Source: Hippopus hippopus (lineage: Eukaryota > Mollusca > Bivalvia > Cardiida > Cardiidae). Taken from it: a stretch of DNA of 64,000 bases. The number at the start of each line of letters is the position of its first letter. Position 1 is the first letter of the stretch. The notes under the pieces were generated by a model that saw only the letters and a program-made list of their open reading frames with translations, did no database searches and was not told where the DNA came from. This document shows, piece by piece, positions 1 to 9,330 of this stretch. The position numbers and the translations under genes were made by a program. The stretch spans positions 44,764,845 through 44,828,844 of the forward strand of contig OX328105.1 of assembly GCA_946811185.2 (NCBI GenBank), given 5' to 3'.

Positions 1-1089
1 ACCTTGAGCTAAAGTAACACTTGTAAAACCAGTCTTACTTTCAATTAACAAATTGGAGTCAGAATTTAGAAGCCAAACTTTTCCCCCTTGGAAATTACAA
101 CAAGTAGCCTGGAACCCAACTGTATCGATCTAATTGCTGTCATCATACGAATGCAAGGCAGATTTATACACTGAGCTCTATTAAAGTACATATTCACACC
201 AAACCATGTTTTTAGTCTCTTTATATTGCTAAATTTTACTTTAAATATCATTCTGCAGCAAAAAAAAAAAATGTCAACAAACGGCACACATGTTGAATTC
301 AGTGAAGTCTGACGTCACTCCATTGTATAGATGCATAAAGGGTACATCTAGAAAAAAGTTATGCTATGGAGTTCAAACAGTGCCAAAATTAATGGAACAG
401 AATGCATACTCTCTGTTTAACAAATTAATGTACGTATTGTGGAAAATAAAAACTTTTCGGCAAACTTTATCTCATTAACCTGTCGGAAACTGCTAAATTT
501 CAACGAAAACCCTATTTACAATTCAGTTTTGGCATTTTTAGTCAATTGTTGGCACGATATACAGAAAATTCGAAACCCAAAGAATCCCGTGACCTAGGTT
601 TAATGTAAAGACTCGGCAGTTGGCACTCAGATCAAAATATCACGAGATTTGTAAAGATTTGTGAATAGATCGATACTGTGGACAGATCGATACAATGGGG
701 TGGGACTATATATGAAACAAAATAGAAGTGTCCAAAGTCATTGGTAGAAATGATTGTGGTAATTTCACTGGTTGGATTTTAGCAAGTCCCGCATATGCAC
801 AAGAAGCGCCTGAGAACCCCGTGCAATAAAGCTAGCCTCAGACGATATCGAGAAGCCGAACTGAAAAGACGTGTTTTTGTACCTTGTATTTGTTATTGTG
901 CGGCATCTGCCTGTAGAAAAGACGACTAGTAGTTTTTGTGACCCTCAGAGGAGGACCAGTTACAAACAGGCAAGTCTGATTTTACAAAATGATTATGAGT
1001 GAATGCATCGAAAGCTATTTCATAAGTATTTATGCATAGGGTTTGGTTTAGGGTTCGATTAAAAATTATTTAAAAAGAAAAATCATAAA
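1..1089. other. No gene or clear repeat seen; presumed first intron of the PCTP-like gene
   Basis: AT-rich sequence lying downstream (in minus-strand terms) of the PCTP-like first exon. I looked on the minus strand for a continuation of the START domain, expected to begin like GLYEYKVFG, and did not find it. The reading frames here are short and of random composition. Confidence 0.5.
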
Positions 1090-1092
1090 TAC

Positions 1093-1227
1093 CTCATTGT
1101 ATAGTCTATAAATTGTAACACCATGTGATTCTGTGAAGAATTCCCAGCCTTCTACATTTGGTTCCTCAAGTTCCTTACAGGCTGCCAGATATTCATCGTC
1201 TTTAAACCAGCTGATTGCATCTGTCAT
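1093..1227 (-). CDS. First coding exon of a PCTP/STARD2-like START-domain lipid-transfer protein (partial gene)
   Basis: Seen: on the minus strand an ATG at 1227-1225 opens 45 codons that end at GAG followed by GTATTT, a plausible splice donor. Read without splicing, the frame stops eight codons later. The peptide starts MTDAISWFKDDEYLAACKEL and ends in a segment containing EGWEFFTESHGVTIYRLYNE. Known: phosphatidylcholine transfer protein (PCTP, STARD2) and its relatives begin with an acidic or amphipathic helix, an xxACxEL motif, then W-x-x-x-x-E-x-x-G-(V/I)-x-I-YR, just before the LYEYK strand of the START domain. The order and spacing agree here. The START fold is a cytosolic pocket that binds a phospholipid. 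The intron is phase 0 and the remaining exons must lie left of position 1. Upstream DNA has ETS and NRF-1-like sites, which fits a start exon. Alternative: another small START protein such as STARD10 or STARD7. I am fairly sure that it is coding and less sure of the subfamily. Confidence 0.62.
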
Positions 1228-1400
1228 ATTTATTTTCTTTTATCACCTTATAACAAATGGATTTACGAATTCGCGAGATGTAAACTAACAAAGGGATCAA
1301 CTCTTTGATAAGCTCGAACACGAAATCACATGTTTACAGCTGTCAATGTTTGTTTACTTCCGCTTCCAAGGTGACATGCGCAGTGTGAGCCTTCCGTACT
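1228..1400 (-). promoter_or_regulatory. Probable 5'UTR/promoter of the PCTP-like gene
   Basis: Upstream of the minus-strand ATG. ACTTCCGCTTCC at 1356-1367 reads as paired ETS-type GGAA sites on the gene strand, and ATGCGCA at 1376-1382 resembles an NRF-1 half site. No TATA box is obvious. Such motifs suit a broadly expressed gene. This rests on motif reading only. Confidence 0.35.
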
Positions 1401-1403
1401 GTG

Positions 1404-2280
1404 ACAAGAGAAATAATCGTGATAGCTTTTACTATTGATCATTTACACGTTTGTCTCCCTTATACCATTCATCGGCCGTTTACAACGTTTATTAGATTAC
1501 AGAAAAACTATTAGACCTGCCACTACACTGACACAAAGGAGAAGCATAAGGTTAGAAGAAATGAGGGGCTGAAGGGACAGACAGACAGACAGACAGAACA
1601 ATACTGATCCCCAGAAACAACTCTAGAACGGATGAAAAACGAGCAACTACTTGTAAAAAGGAATTGCCCCCTTTCTCTTATTGTTGTGCTTTCAAATAAC
1701 TGTGCTGGCTTTATATGGCAAGCTTCCTAGAAGTCAATTTTGAGCCTGTGGCAGTTACGGATTATCATTTTACTTGAAATAATTTAAAAGTTCGATTCAA
1801 TTCCAAATGCATCTATTGCAGTTTCATTTTTTCCCCTATACCTCTCTTTTTTTTTACCGAAAAATCTCAGAATATCGATACAGTGTAGATCCAAGATTAG
1901 TGACTTGAGTCGCTCTCAACAGCCAGAAAGACGTTTTCAACAGAATGTGTATAGTATCACGAACAGCCACCAGACCGTCCACGCATTCATGGCAAAAAAA
2001 AAACGTCACTGCCAGGGGCAATGGCTGCTTTTTTTTCTATCTAAAGCGGCCAACGTTTAATTGTTTGTTTTGTGTTTAAAGACATTTTCAACACTTCCAA
2101 TTACGTCACAGCAGTCTCTGCACAAATCTATTGCGTTCGTGAAGTTTCTATGGTAACTACGTGAAGTACAGCATTTTATCAACGACCAAAGCAACTGGAT
2201 GCTTTCCATCGCTAAATAAACAAAACCCAAACCGTTGAGCACAGAGAAAGGTATCAATCTTGCCACAATGTCTTCCACAA
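1404..2280. other. Intergenic, no gene supported
   Basis: Holds a short (GACA)n run at about 1575-1597 and A or T tracts. A 73-codon minus-strand open frame at 2057-2278 begins with GTG directly after a stop and has no good acceptor, so I do not call it a gene. Confidence 0.5.
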
Positions 2281-2282
2281 AT

Positions 2283-2366
2283 CATCGGCTCGAGCCTTGG
2301 CCGAGACTGGGTTCGAACCCGCCGCCTTAGTTTACAGGCACTGCGCTTTAGGTCTTCTACATAAAC
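2283..2366 (-). repeat. tRNA-like SINE head (degenerate)
   Basis: Read on the minus strand there is a near-consensus RNA polymerase III B box, GGGTTCGAACCC, with an A-box-like stretch about 35-40 nt upstream. There is no closed acceptor stem, so it is a SINE head or remnant and not a functional tRNA. Confidence 0.4.
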
Positions 2367-2392
2367 CCGGAAAAAATAAAAATCTTACTCAA

Positions 2393-2485
2393 TTGGACTG
2401 TGTTGCTTCAAGATCAGACTGCACAGAGTGTGCAGGCTGATCTTAATGTGTAATGTCCGCAAAAGGTGCACAGAGTCGCGATAAG
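2393..2485 (+). repeat. TTAA-B/B'-type hairpin remnant
   Basis: AAGATCAGACTGCAC and GTGCAGGCTGATCTT form the arms, followed by the family phrase GTCCGCAAAAGGT and AGTCGCG. Both termini are eroded. Confidence 0.55.
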
Positions 2486-2624
2486 CAGCCAGTAGGTAAA
2501 TGCATGCTTATTTATTTTATATCGTTTGTGAAACAATTTCTTCAACTTGATAAACCATTCTCGATAATTCTAGAAACCTGAACAAGCACTCACGCACATG
2601 TAGATGGTTCCAACTGTGAATCAC

Positions 2625-2700
2625 GCTCGTTACGGTATTCGAACCCGGAATCTTTGATGTGAGAGGCCAGCATCCTAATCTTTCAAATTCTGTCTCCCAG
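2625..2700 (-). repeat. tRNA-derived SINE head fragment
   Basis: Minus-strand B box GGGTTCGAATACC is preceded by the phrase CACATCAAAGATTCC. The same phrase precedes the B box near 11950, and a related one occurs near 38850, so this is a dispersed SINE family. Confidence 0.5.
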
Positions 2701-2944
2701 GATTTATGAAGTTAGCTATAATAAAGTTACTTGTAATATACATGTAGTTCATTCTTTTTTTTTAATCCTGAACATAACTGTGATTTGGCCTTTTGTGCGT
2801 GAACTTAGCCAGTAGATTAAAAAAAAAAAGTGTCGTTCGTAGTACTGGAACTCGTGGATAGATGCACTGACCATACTCTTGAAAACAGCGTTATAAATGA
2901 AACAAACAGACAAATTATCAACTTACACAATCTATGAAGCACTA

Positions 2945-3411
2945 GAAACATCCTGTTTTTCGAACTTGAACCATCCCTGAAACAGCTGCAAACGTATTAT
3001 CAACGTATCAATTATTGTCCATAAGCGATAATAAACCCTTTCGAAAAATCGATTTCAAGATCAAACTCTTTACCAGAGGACTAAATTTAAGACTTATCCA
3101 TACCGAAAGCCTTTGTAGACGACAACCTTAACGTGGTTTAAATGATTGTGTTTATCTCTGCCTTGGTGGAAAACATTGTGGGAAAAGGAGAAAATGCTGG
3201 TAACCAGCATTTTCTCCTTTTCCCATTATGTTTTCAAGAATTTCTTTCCTTAGAATAGTATTAAAACGGGATCTGGTAAACAGCTAACGTGGTCAACAAG
3301 GACAGGTTTTCTAGGAACTGTCATTCAAAGCAATTATCCGTTCATCTTTAATCGTTTGATTGCTGGTCTTCTGATTACCACCCACAAAACGATGAGTACA
3401 GTAGGAGATCG
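2945..3411 (+). repeat. Family K repeat, copy 1, interrupted by TTAA-A
   Basis: Shares long stretches with copies near 4413-4640 and 6617-6836: TTGAACCATCCCTGA at the left, then GTGGTCAACAAGGACAG, CCGTTCATCTTTAATCG and TTTGATT at the right. A TTAA-A element at 3066-3281 lies between the two halves. Confidence 0.55.
3066..3281 (+). mobile_element. TTAA-A MITE, plus orientation, inside family K copy 1
   Basis: Begins CTCTTTACCAGAGGAC and ends ATCTGGTAAA. The central palindrome at 3173-3236 is nearly perfect around GCTGGTAACCAGC. The flanking TTAA is mutated on both sides. Confidence 0.8.
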
Positions 3412-3439
3412 ATAATCGACGTGCTAGTCATACAGATAT

Positions 3440-3909
3440 TTATGGATTGCATGGATAGGTGCAATGACCTCCCTGCGAAGACACTTGCGTTTTGAAAAAC
3501 CTTGCCCTCTGACTTGATTTTGCGGTAATTTATCGTCGTCAGGACATGGGCGATGCCCCAAAAGACTAATATTACTTACGTTATGGTTACTTATCGTGCT
3601 CGGTGAATAGGCGTACGCAGGGCATTTGTTTAATGTCTCATCCGAAAAACGATAAGTAGTTCTTAGCTGGCCAACTATGGGAATCGAACCTACTCATATA
3701 TTCCTAGACTCGTCGCTTACAAGTCTAAAATCTTATCACTAAGCTTTTCCGGCTGACAGACTTTGCCCTTTGTAATCCTGCATAATTTCATGTATTAGGT
3801 TATTTGTCGCCGTGACATAACCGAACTACTAAATTGTGAGTTCTTATAACAGAATTTCAATTACAAAAAATATCACAGTGGATATTATACCTATCCATGC
3901 AATCCATAA
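3440..3909. mobile_element. 470-bp element with perfect 21-bp terminal inverted repeats
   Basis: The 21 bases at 3440-3460, beginning TTATGGATTGCATGG, are the exact reverse complement of 3889-3909. The interior holds a minus-strand tRNA-like SINE. No coding frame is present, so it is non-autonomous. I do not recognise the family and see only one copy here. Confidence 0.65.
3545..3752 (-). repeat. tRNA-derived SINE within the 3440-3909 element
   Basis: The minus strand reads an A box (TTAGTGATAAGA) near 3740 and the B box GGTTCGATTCC near 3675-3690. About 130 nt of body follows, with a stem-forming stretch (TTATCGT...ACGATAA). Confidence 0.5.
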
Positions 3910-4011
3910 CTTTCTTTACTGTTACTACACACGATTCTCTTTCCAAACTCGCTGGCTTCTTTTCCTTCAAAAAGAAGTCAAAATATGGTTCATTGATGAT
4001 AGACGAGAGAA

Positions 4012-4202
4012 CTCAAGTGAGATTTTCAGTTCGATAGTAAAAACCCAAATATTGTTATTTCAAAGTTATGCTTTAGGGGAATAATATCCCTATATCGGAC
4101 AGTGTGGATCCAAGATCAGACTACACGTTCTGTGCGGTCTGATCTTGATCTTCACTGTCCGCAAAAGGTCGGCAAGTCGCGCTTTGCAGCCGAGGGTTTA
4201 AT
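4012..4202 (+). mobile_element. TTAA-B MITE copy
   Basis: Left half matches the family phrase TTCGATAGTAAAAACCCAAA. The hairpin at 4096-4160 is built on GATCAGACTACACG. It ends GCAGCCGAGGGTTTA, where the TTAA is degraded. Confidence 0.75.
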
Positions 4203-4412
4203 AAAAGCACGGACAGAACCTCAACTGTGCCGTATTGCGCAGTGCACGGGTCTACTGGCTCTGTACATTTCTGTACAGGTCTGCGCCATGTCAACGCGAT
4301 GTAAAGATGCTGTTCAAGAATCTGAGATTACATCATCTATCGACGCTGTACATGGACCAAAAACACTAACAACATATTTTTCCTACCAGATTGATTGTTT
4401 TTTTTTTCTGGC

Positions 4413-4640
4413 TTGAACCATCCCTATCGTAGAACCCAACCTGGAACTGTCGTATTAATTTCTGTCAAGAAACGACAATTAAGCTTTTTTCCAAGAACTA
4501 ACCACCCAAGCTGAATTGGTCAACAAGGACAGATTTTCTCCGAACTGTCATTTAGACCATTCATCCGTTCATCTTTAATCGTTTGATTAGTATCTTCAAA
4601 TTCCCACGCGCAAAACGAGGTGTCTAGTACGAGACCAACA
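4413..4640 (+). repeat. Family K repeat, copy 2
   Basis: Uninterrupted copy sharing TTGAACCATCCCT, ACGACAATTA, CCAAGAACTAACC and GGTCAACAAGGACAG with the other two copies. No terminal inverted repeat was found, so its class is unknown. Confidence 0.6.
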
Positions 4641-4665
4641 ATTGATGTAGCAATCTTAAAGATGT

Positions 4666-4926
4666 GAACCATGCTCTGTTAAAAGGGGGTTTAATGCATC
4701 CGCAAAAAGTATCGACCCGTGTCATCCTGTGCAATCCGCACAGGCTGACCTGGTTCGAAACTTTTTGCTATTGATAAATCTTCAGTATGTTAAAGGACCA
4801 TTCTTCTTTATTGTACCCTGTGGTTCAGCCGATTTTAAGGAAAAATAGGACTCTTTCACACAACAACTTGCTTGGTATAGTGTCTTACAATGGTGCATTT
4901 AACCTCCTTTTCACAAAGTATGACTC
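4666..4926 (+). mobile_element. Family C MITE, full length
   Basis: Ends GAACCATGCTCTGTT and CACAAAGTATGACTC are degraded inverted repeats of the family terminus. The hairpin at 4710-4770 has the core CCTGTGCAATCCGCACAGG. Confidence 0.75.
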
Positions 4927-5004
4927 ACATTCATGAATTGCGTGGATACAAAGACATGAAATGAGCGCCATGACAGAATAGGAATATTGTTTTAAGAATT
5001 AATC

Positions 5005-5480
5005 TTACAAAAGAATTTCGATTATGATAAGTTTCAAGCTTTTCATTTCACCATTCAAACCATTTATTTCTTTACTATTACCAAGTGCATAGCTGTCTGT
5101 ACGCAAAAACGCAAAGGAAGAGAAAGGGGGGGGGGGGGACCGTATTTCTTGAATTCTAAGCCCTTGTTTGATAATCTGATTTTGCCAAAAAGGCCACCAA
5201 ATACCTTCCACAATTTAAAAACTTTCTGCGGAAGGCTCCGAACCCTGCTGGGTAAAATCCTCCCCGTCTCGGCGCTTCGGGTAATACCCTCAAATTTACT
5301 TTTGCATACACTGAACTTTATTCAGCTATCTATGCCCTTGATTACTATGTTCTTCCCAAACCACTGTCTACCGTCCCGCAGAAAGTATGTCAAAACAAGG
5401 TTCGGCGAAAAAAAAAAGGAATGAATCCTATCGCAATGACTTTCATCAAAGCACGGAAAAAAAAAAACTATGGCCAAGCA
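5005..5480. other. No gene supported
   Basis: Contains a G-run at 5127-5138 and a short GC-rich patch near 5235-5290. A 91-codon open frame crosses the patch but its composition is unremarkable and it has no recognisable domain. Confidence 0.4.
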
Positions 5481-5528
5481 ACATCTAAGCTACAAAATCT
5501 TGGCAAAGTCAACACTAAATAAAGAATT

Positions 5529-5764
5529 AAGTCATGCACTTGATGCAGTATACCTATCAAGTCATCACATAATTGTGGATCCATAAAATCCATTTTGTCG
5601 CACAACCAGGTGACTCCTGATGTAGAATGGCCCTTGGACATGCAGAAAATTTACAAGTAGCAAAAAGTATCGACCAAGATTAGCCTGCGCGGACTGCGCA
5701 GGCTGACCTGGCCCGATACTTTTTGCAGATGCATTCACTCCCTTTTCACAGAGCATGGTCCAGA
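5529..5764 (-). mobile_element. Family C MITE, left end truncated
   Basis: Minus-orientation copy. The hairpin at 5666-5728 has the intact core TAGCCTGCGCGGACTGCG, and the right end reads CACAGAGCATGGTCC. Confidence 0.75.
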
Positions 5765-5859
5765 TACTGAAGAGCCTTAGACAAATATTATTTACCAACG
5801 CTTCATGTGCCTACAATACTGATAACATATTTGTTCGGGGGTGGAGCGGTGTTGTAGCT

Positions 5860-5990
5860 GTAAAACACAGGGCTACCAATCTGTAAGTTCCAGGTTCGAT
5901 TAGCCGTCTGCGTATGGAATTTCCAGAGATCTTTCTTTTTCCCACCCGAAAAGAGATGAGCTGGTAAGAAACACAGTGGTGGCCTCGCAG
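5860..5990 (+). repeat. tRNA-like SINE head (degenerate)
   Basis: B box CAGGTTCGATTAG near 5891, with GTTGTAGCTGTAAAAC as a weak A box upstream. The body phrase CCCACCCGAAAAGAGATGAG is reminiscent of the SINE at 3545-3752. Confidence 0.4.
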
Positions 5991-6176
5991 TGCTTTACAC
6001 CTTGGCACATAAATTTCTCTTTCTCTGCAGGTCCATACCAAGTATGCATGGAGCATATTCTGTACAGTCTGATCTTGTGGTTAAACTCTCCGTAAGAGCG
6101 CATTAAGTCGTGCCTAGAAGCCGTAAAAAGAGTTCAATTGCCATATCAATTATTGTGCAGAAATGATAATTAACCT

Positions 6177-6420
6177 AACGAACGAACGAAAGGCGACCGA
6201 GCGAGCTAGCTAGCGGAAGACCTACCTACCTACCTACCTACCGACCGACCGACCGATCGATCGATCGATTGGTTGATTGATTGATTGATTGATTGAAACA
6301 AGGGTGGGTGGCTGGGTGAAGGATAGATAGATAGATAAATAGATGGATGGATGGGCGGACGGACGGACGAACGGAAGGACGGACAGACGGACGGACGGAC
6401 GGACGGATAGATAGACAGAT
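6177..6420. repeat. Long compound tetranucleotide microsatellite
   Basis: Successive runs of (AACG), (TACC), (GACC), (GATC), (GATT), (GATA), (GATG) and (GACG) drift into one another by single-base change. It abuts the 3' tail side of a minus-strand SINE whose family ends in AATC repeats. Confidence 0.9.
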
Positions 6421-6551
6421 ATTTTTACACCGTTTCGAACAACACTATTTCAGCTACATATGGCGAAAGCTCATTAATTTATAAATGTCTTGGATTTCAC
6501 AAGTACAACGCTGGGCACTTTCCAGAGCACAGTCCCTGGAGCCTCGAGTGA
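6421..6551 (-). repeat. SINE 3' fragment (same family as 59281-59510)
   Basis: The minus strand shares GAAATCCAAGACAT, a TATGTAGCTGAAATAGTG-like stretch and the run toward the AATC tail with the other SINE copies. The tRNA head is missing or scrambled. Confidence 0.55.
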
Positions 6552-6616
6552 CAAATGAACCATACGTTACAAAGCCTACATTTTCACCTCTCAGCTAATC
6601 AGGGTCAATTATCCGA

Positions 6617-6836
6617 TTTGAATCATCCCTGATTATTTTACCTAACTTAGAACTGTCGTCCGATTTGTCAAGAAACGACAATTACGTTTTTTCCAAGAAC
6701 TAACCGGCCAAGCTGAAGTGGTCAACAAGGACAGACATTCTCCGAACCGTCATTTAGATCAATCAACCGTTCATCTCTAATCGTTTGATTGGTATTTACA
6801 AATTACCACCCACGACAACAAGAGCACTGTACTACC
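6617..6836 (+). repeat. Family K repeat, copy 3
   Basis: Shares AACTGTCGT, CAAGAAACGACAATTA, CCAAGAACTAACC, GTGGTCAACAAGGACAG and AATCGTTTGATTGGTAT with copy 2. About 80-85% identical by eye. Confidence 0.6.
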
Positions 6837-7140
6837 TGTAAAAGACTAGAAGACCGCTTCTTTCAGTAAGTGTTACAAAGGAAAATTTCAGACTCGTTAA
6901 TTTTGAAAGCTTTTTAAGTGCTTTCTTTGTCACAGTCGTTAAAAGTAAGGATTTTTTGTGGTAGGTCAAGGGGTTGAGAAAGACACTGGTAGCCTACATA
7001 AGCGTATGAAATTATGTCGTTTTATCGGAAATGACGTTTCTTTTTTTAATTTTGATATAAGGAATATTTGCACATTTTTATGCATGCATACAAAAACAAA
7101 ACGAAAACCGTTTCATAAATTTGTTTATAATAGATCGATC

Positions 7141-7142
<2 letters not shown>

Positions 7143-7181
<39 letters not shown>
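7143..7181. repeat. (TC)n microsatellite
   Basis: Nineteen uninterrupted TC units, preceded by two GATC units. Confidence 0.95.
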
Positions 7182-7182
<1 letters not shown>

Positions 7183-7464
7183 ATAATCAAGGCAATAATT
7201 TATATAACAGAAAACAGGTCAATTGAGCATTATCTAGAATATATTAAGATGCTGAAATTGTTTAGCACTGACTATTCCGACAGTAATTTAGAGTTATTTG
7301 GCGTAATTAGTGATCAAAAAGGATTATAACCATAATCGACTAGATTATTAAACATATCGTATTCTACTTCTCACAGAGAAGGTTGGGTAAAGGTTGTCGG
7401 TGAAAATATAAATCGCAATACTTTGGTTTTGACAACTGGCTTGAAATGTTCATTCAATAATAAT

Positions 7465-7728
7465 TGGGTTGCAACACGCGAAAAGGGGCATTCGGACATT
7501 TGCGTAAAGTGTCATTTCGGATCAGCCTGCGCAGTCCGCGCAGGCTCATCCGAGAAGGCACTTTACGACTACATTAGATTTTGTTCTACAGTAGACTTGT
7601 GCAAAACAGAAAATTACATTAAAACGGAAAGTGTCGTCTCTGATTAGCCTGCGCGGACTGCGCAGGCTGATCCGAGACGACACTTTACGCAAATGTCCGA
7701 ATGCACCTTTTCACGTGTTGCAACCGAA
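7465..7728. mobile_element. Family D two-hairpin MITE, copy 1
   Basis: Termini TTGCAACACGCGAAAAG and its complement at 7711-7725 enclose two separate hairpins. The left one is at about 7507-7568 and the right at about 7628-7688, both with a CCTGCGC core, and a ~60-bp spacer lies between. AATAATT-like sequence flanks both sides. Confidence 0.8.
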
Positions 7729-7758
7729 TTATTATATAAAGTAGTTTGTAGGTTTTTC

Positions 7759-7981
7759 TCTATACCACACGACTGTATTTTGGACCTCTCTAAATCGAAG
7801 GCGTTTGCAGACAACAAATTAAACTTGGTTAAAAGGGTGGCAGTTGTCTTGGAAAAGGTAGAAAACATTGTGGGGGAAAAAGGAAAAAAAGTTGGTTCCC
7901 AGCAATTTCTCAATAATTATGTTTTCAAAAGGATTTATCCTCGTGGTCGCTGAAACTGAACGATCGGAAATGCGTGGTAAA
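7759..7981 (+). mobile_element. TTAA-A MITE, core decayed
   Basis: Ends CTCTATACCACACGAC and GCGTGGTAA. The arms GAAAACATTGTGGG and TAATTATGTTTTC remain, but the centre has become AAAGTTGGTTCCCAGCAATTT, so the palindrome no longer pairs fully. Confidence 0.7.
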
Positions 7982-8120
7982 TTTAAAGAAAAAAATCAAA
8001 ACGGGCGCTATAGGGCCTGAAGAATAAACCAGGCAAGGAAGAGAGCACACTGAGACGAGACTTTACACGGGTATAAGAGTGGAAAACATAATAATGGGCC
8101 ATATAGGTAGAGTCCGGACC

Positions 8121-8245
8121 GTAGTCACCAACCATTCTTAACCATTCTTAGTCTATCACCGAGTTTAGATAGTAACGCAATTTCTGATTGGCTAAACGGC
8201 CTTGTTTAACCAATCAGAAGTGGCGTTACTTTGAAATTCGGGACG
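8121..8245. mobile_element. Family F foldback MITE, copy 1
   Basis: Outer phrase CACCAACCATTCTTA and an inner palindrome TTTCTGATTGGCTAAAC with GTTTAACCAATCAGAAG. The right outer arm is mostly lost. Confidence 0.6.
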
Positions 8246-8480
8246 CGGGACATGCTTGAAAATTCGACTTAAAATACAATTTAGAATGAATTGTGAATAT
8301 GCTCTTAATTTAGTTTCGAAGTGAGTAAAAATAAAGACCCACAAACGACTAAAAGTAAACAAGTCGGCGAGGAAGGGGAGGGGGATTCTTTTCATACCAT
8401 TTAAAAGCATGCATATTACTACGAGTCTGACAATGTGTTACAGTACAGCCTGGCAGAAAAGTGACCCTTAAAACCCTGAC

Positions 8481-8769
8481 TTAACCCTTGTCCTACTAAA
8501 TAAGTGAAATAAAACTTTCAAGTCGATAGTAAAAAACCTAAATTTTGCTATTTCAAAAGTACTTTTTGGGGGGAAAGAAATCTCCTTATCGGACAGTGTA
8601 GATCCAAGATCAGACTGCACGTTCTGTGCAGTCTGATCTTGATCTACACTGTCCGCAAAAAGTCATTGAGTCATGCTCGGCAGCCTCAGGGTTAAAAGGT
8701 CATCGAGTCATGCTCAGCAGCCTTAGGGTTAAAAGGTCATCGAGTCATGCTCAGCAGCCTCAGGGTTAA
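8481..8769 (+). mobile_element. TTAA-B MITE nested in family E
   Basis: TTAA at 8481-8484 and 8766-8769. Left end CCCTTGTCCTACTAAAT, right end CAGCCTCAGGG. The hairpin at 8593-8653 is perfect over most of its arms around CTGCACGTTCTGTGCAG. Longer than its sisters because the right end is triplicated. Confidence 0.85.
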
Positions 8770-8772
8770 AAG
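8662..8772 (+). repeat. 37-bp unit, three tandem copies, at the right end of the TTAA-B element
   Basis: Units begin at 8662, 8699 and 8736, each reading GTCATYGAGTCATGCTC, then the family terminus and GGGTTAAAA. They differ at only a few bases. Each unit brings its own TTAA end. Confidence 0.9.
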
Positions 8773-8860
8773 TTCGTAACCGTTTAGTAGCTTTACTTCT
8801 AAAATTCATTTTTCTGCAAGCGACTAGAACTTTGATAGGCCGTACTGTAACACGTTGCTT

Positions 8861-9091
8861 TTAACCCTTTACCAGGCGACAAAATTTTAGCCATGTCCAA
8901 ATTGAAAGCATTTGCAGACGACAATTTCAATGTGGCTCAAATTGTACAATCTTTCTTTAATAGGATAGAAAACATTGTGTGAAAAGGAGAAAATGCTGGT
9001 TACCAGCATTTTCTCCTTTTCCCACAATGTTTTCAAAAGGCTTCTTTCTCAGAGTCGTTAAAAATCGGCATTGTGTGGTAGAGGGTTTTAA
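8861..9091 (+). mobile_element. TTAA-A MITE nested in family E, both TTAA duplications intact
   Basis: TTAA at 8861-8864 and 9088-9091, 231 bp. Begins CCCTTTACCAGGCGAC and ends TGTGTGGTAGAGGG. Palindrome 8966-9033 is almost perfect. The flanks join to give TTTTAAATGGTATGA, which matches the uninterrupted sequence of the family E copy at 58923-58936. Confidence 0.92.
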
Positions 9092-9154
9092 ATGGTATGA
9101 ATGAAATCTGTCTGTATTTTGTCTTTCGACGTGTTTACTTTTGGCCGCTACTGG

Positions 9155-9330
9155 ACCTTAAAGGTTAGACTGCACGTGTACACGTGAGTGAGGGTCATTT
9201 CAGTGAAACTTTTTTCAGAATTGATGCTTGCTTACAAAAACTGCGTACACAAATTTCGTGCGTATGCAGTTTAGCGTAAGGTACCCTGGACCTTGAAGGT
9301 TAGACTGCACGCACGTAAGTGAGGGTCATC
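9155..9330 (+). repeat. Direct repeat pair, GGTTAGACTGCACG type
   Basis: The phrase ACCTTRAAGGTTAGACTGCA followed by GTGAGGGTCAT occurs at about 9159-9204 and 9289-9330. The first copy adjoins the right end of the family E element. Confidence 0.6.

Larger units (their letters stand above)
8330..9161. mobile_element. Family E MITE carrying two TTAA insertions
   Basis: Pieces of family E occur at 8330-8480 (ACTAAAAGTAAAC, then TCTGACAATGTGTTACAG), 8770-8860 (AAATTCATTTTTCTGC, then CCGTACTGTAACACG) and 9092-9161 (ATGGTATGA, then TTACTTTTGGCCGCTACTGG). A TTAA-B and a TTAA-A element sit exactly in the two gaps, each flanked by TTAA. With both removed the element is about 320 bp. Confidence 0.75.

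Noticed and set aside
2057..2278. 73-codon minus-strand frame with hydrophobic segments
   Set aside because: It begins with GTG right after a stop codon, has no ATG until codon 24 and no clear acceptor upstream. Likely chance.
4102..4416. 104-codon plus-strand frame
   Set aside because: Runs through the TTAA-B hairpin and its flank; the translation follows repeat sequence and resembles no protein.
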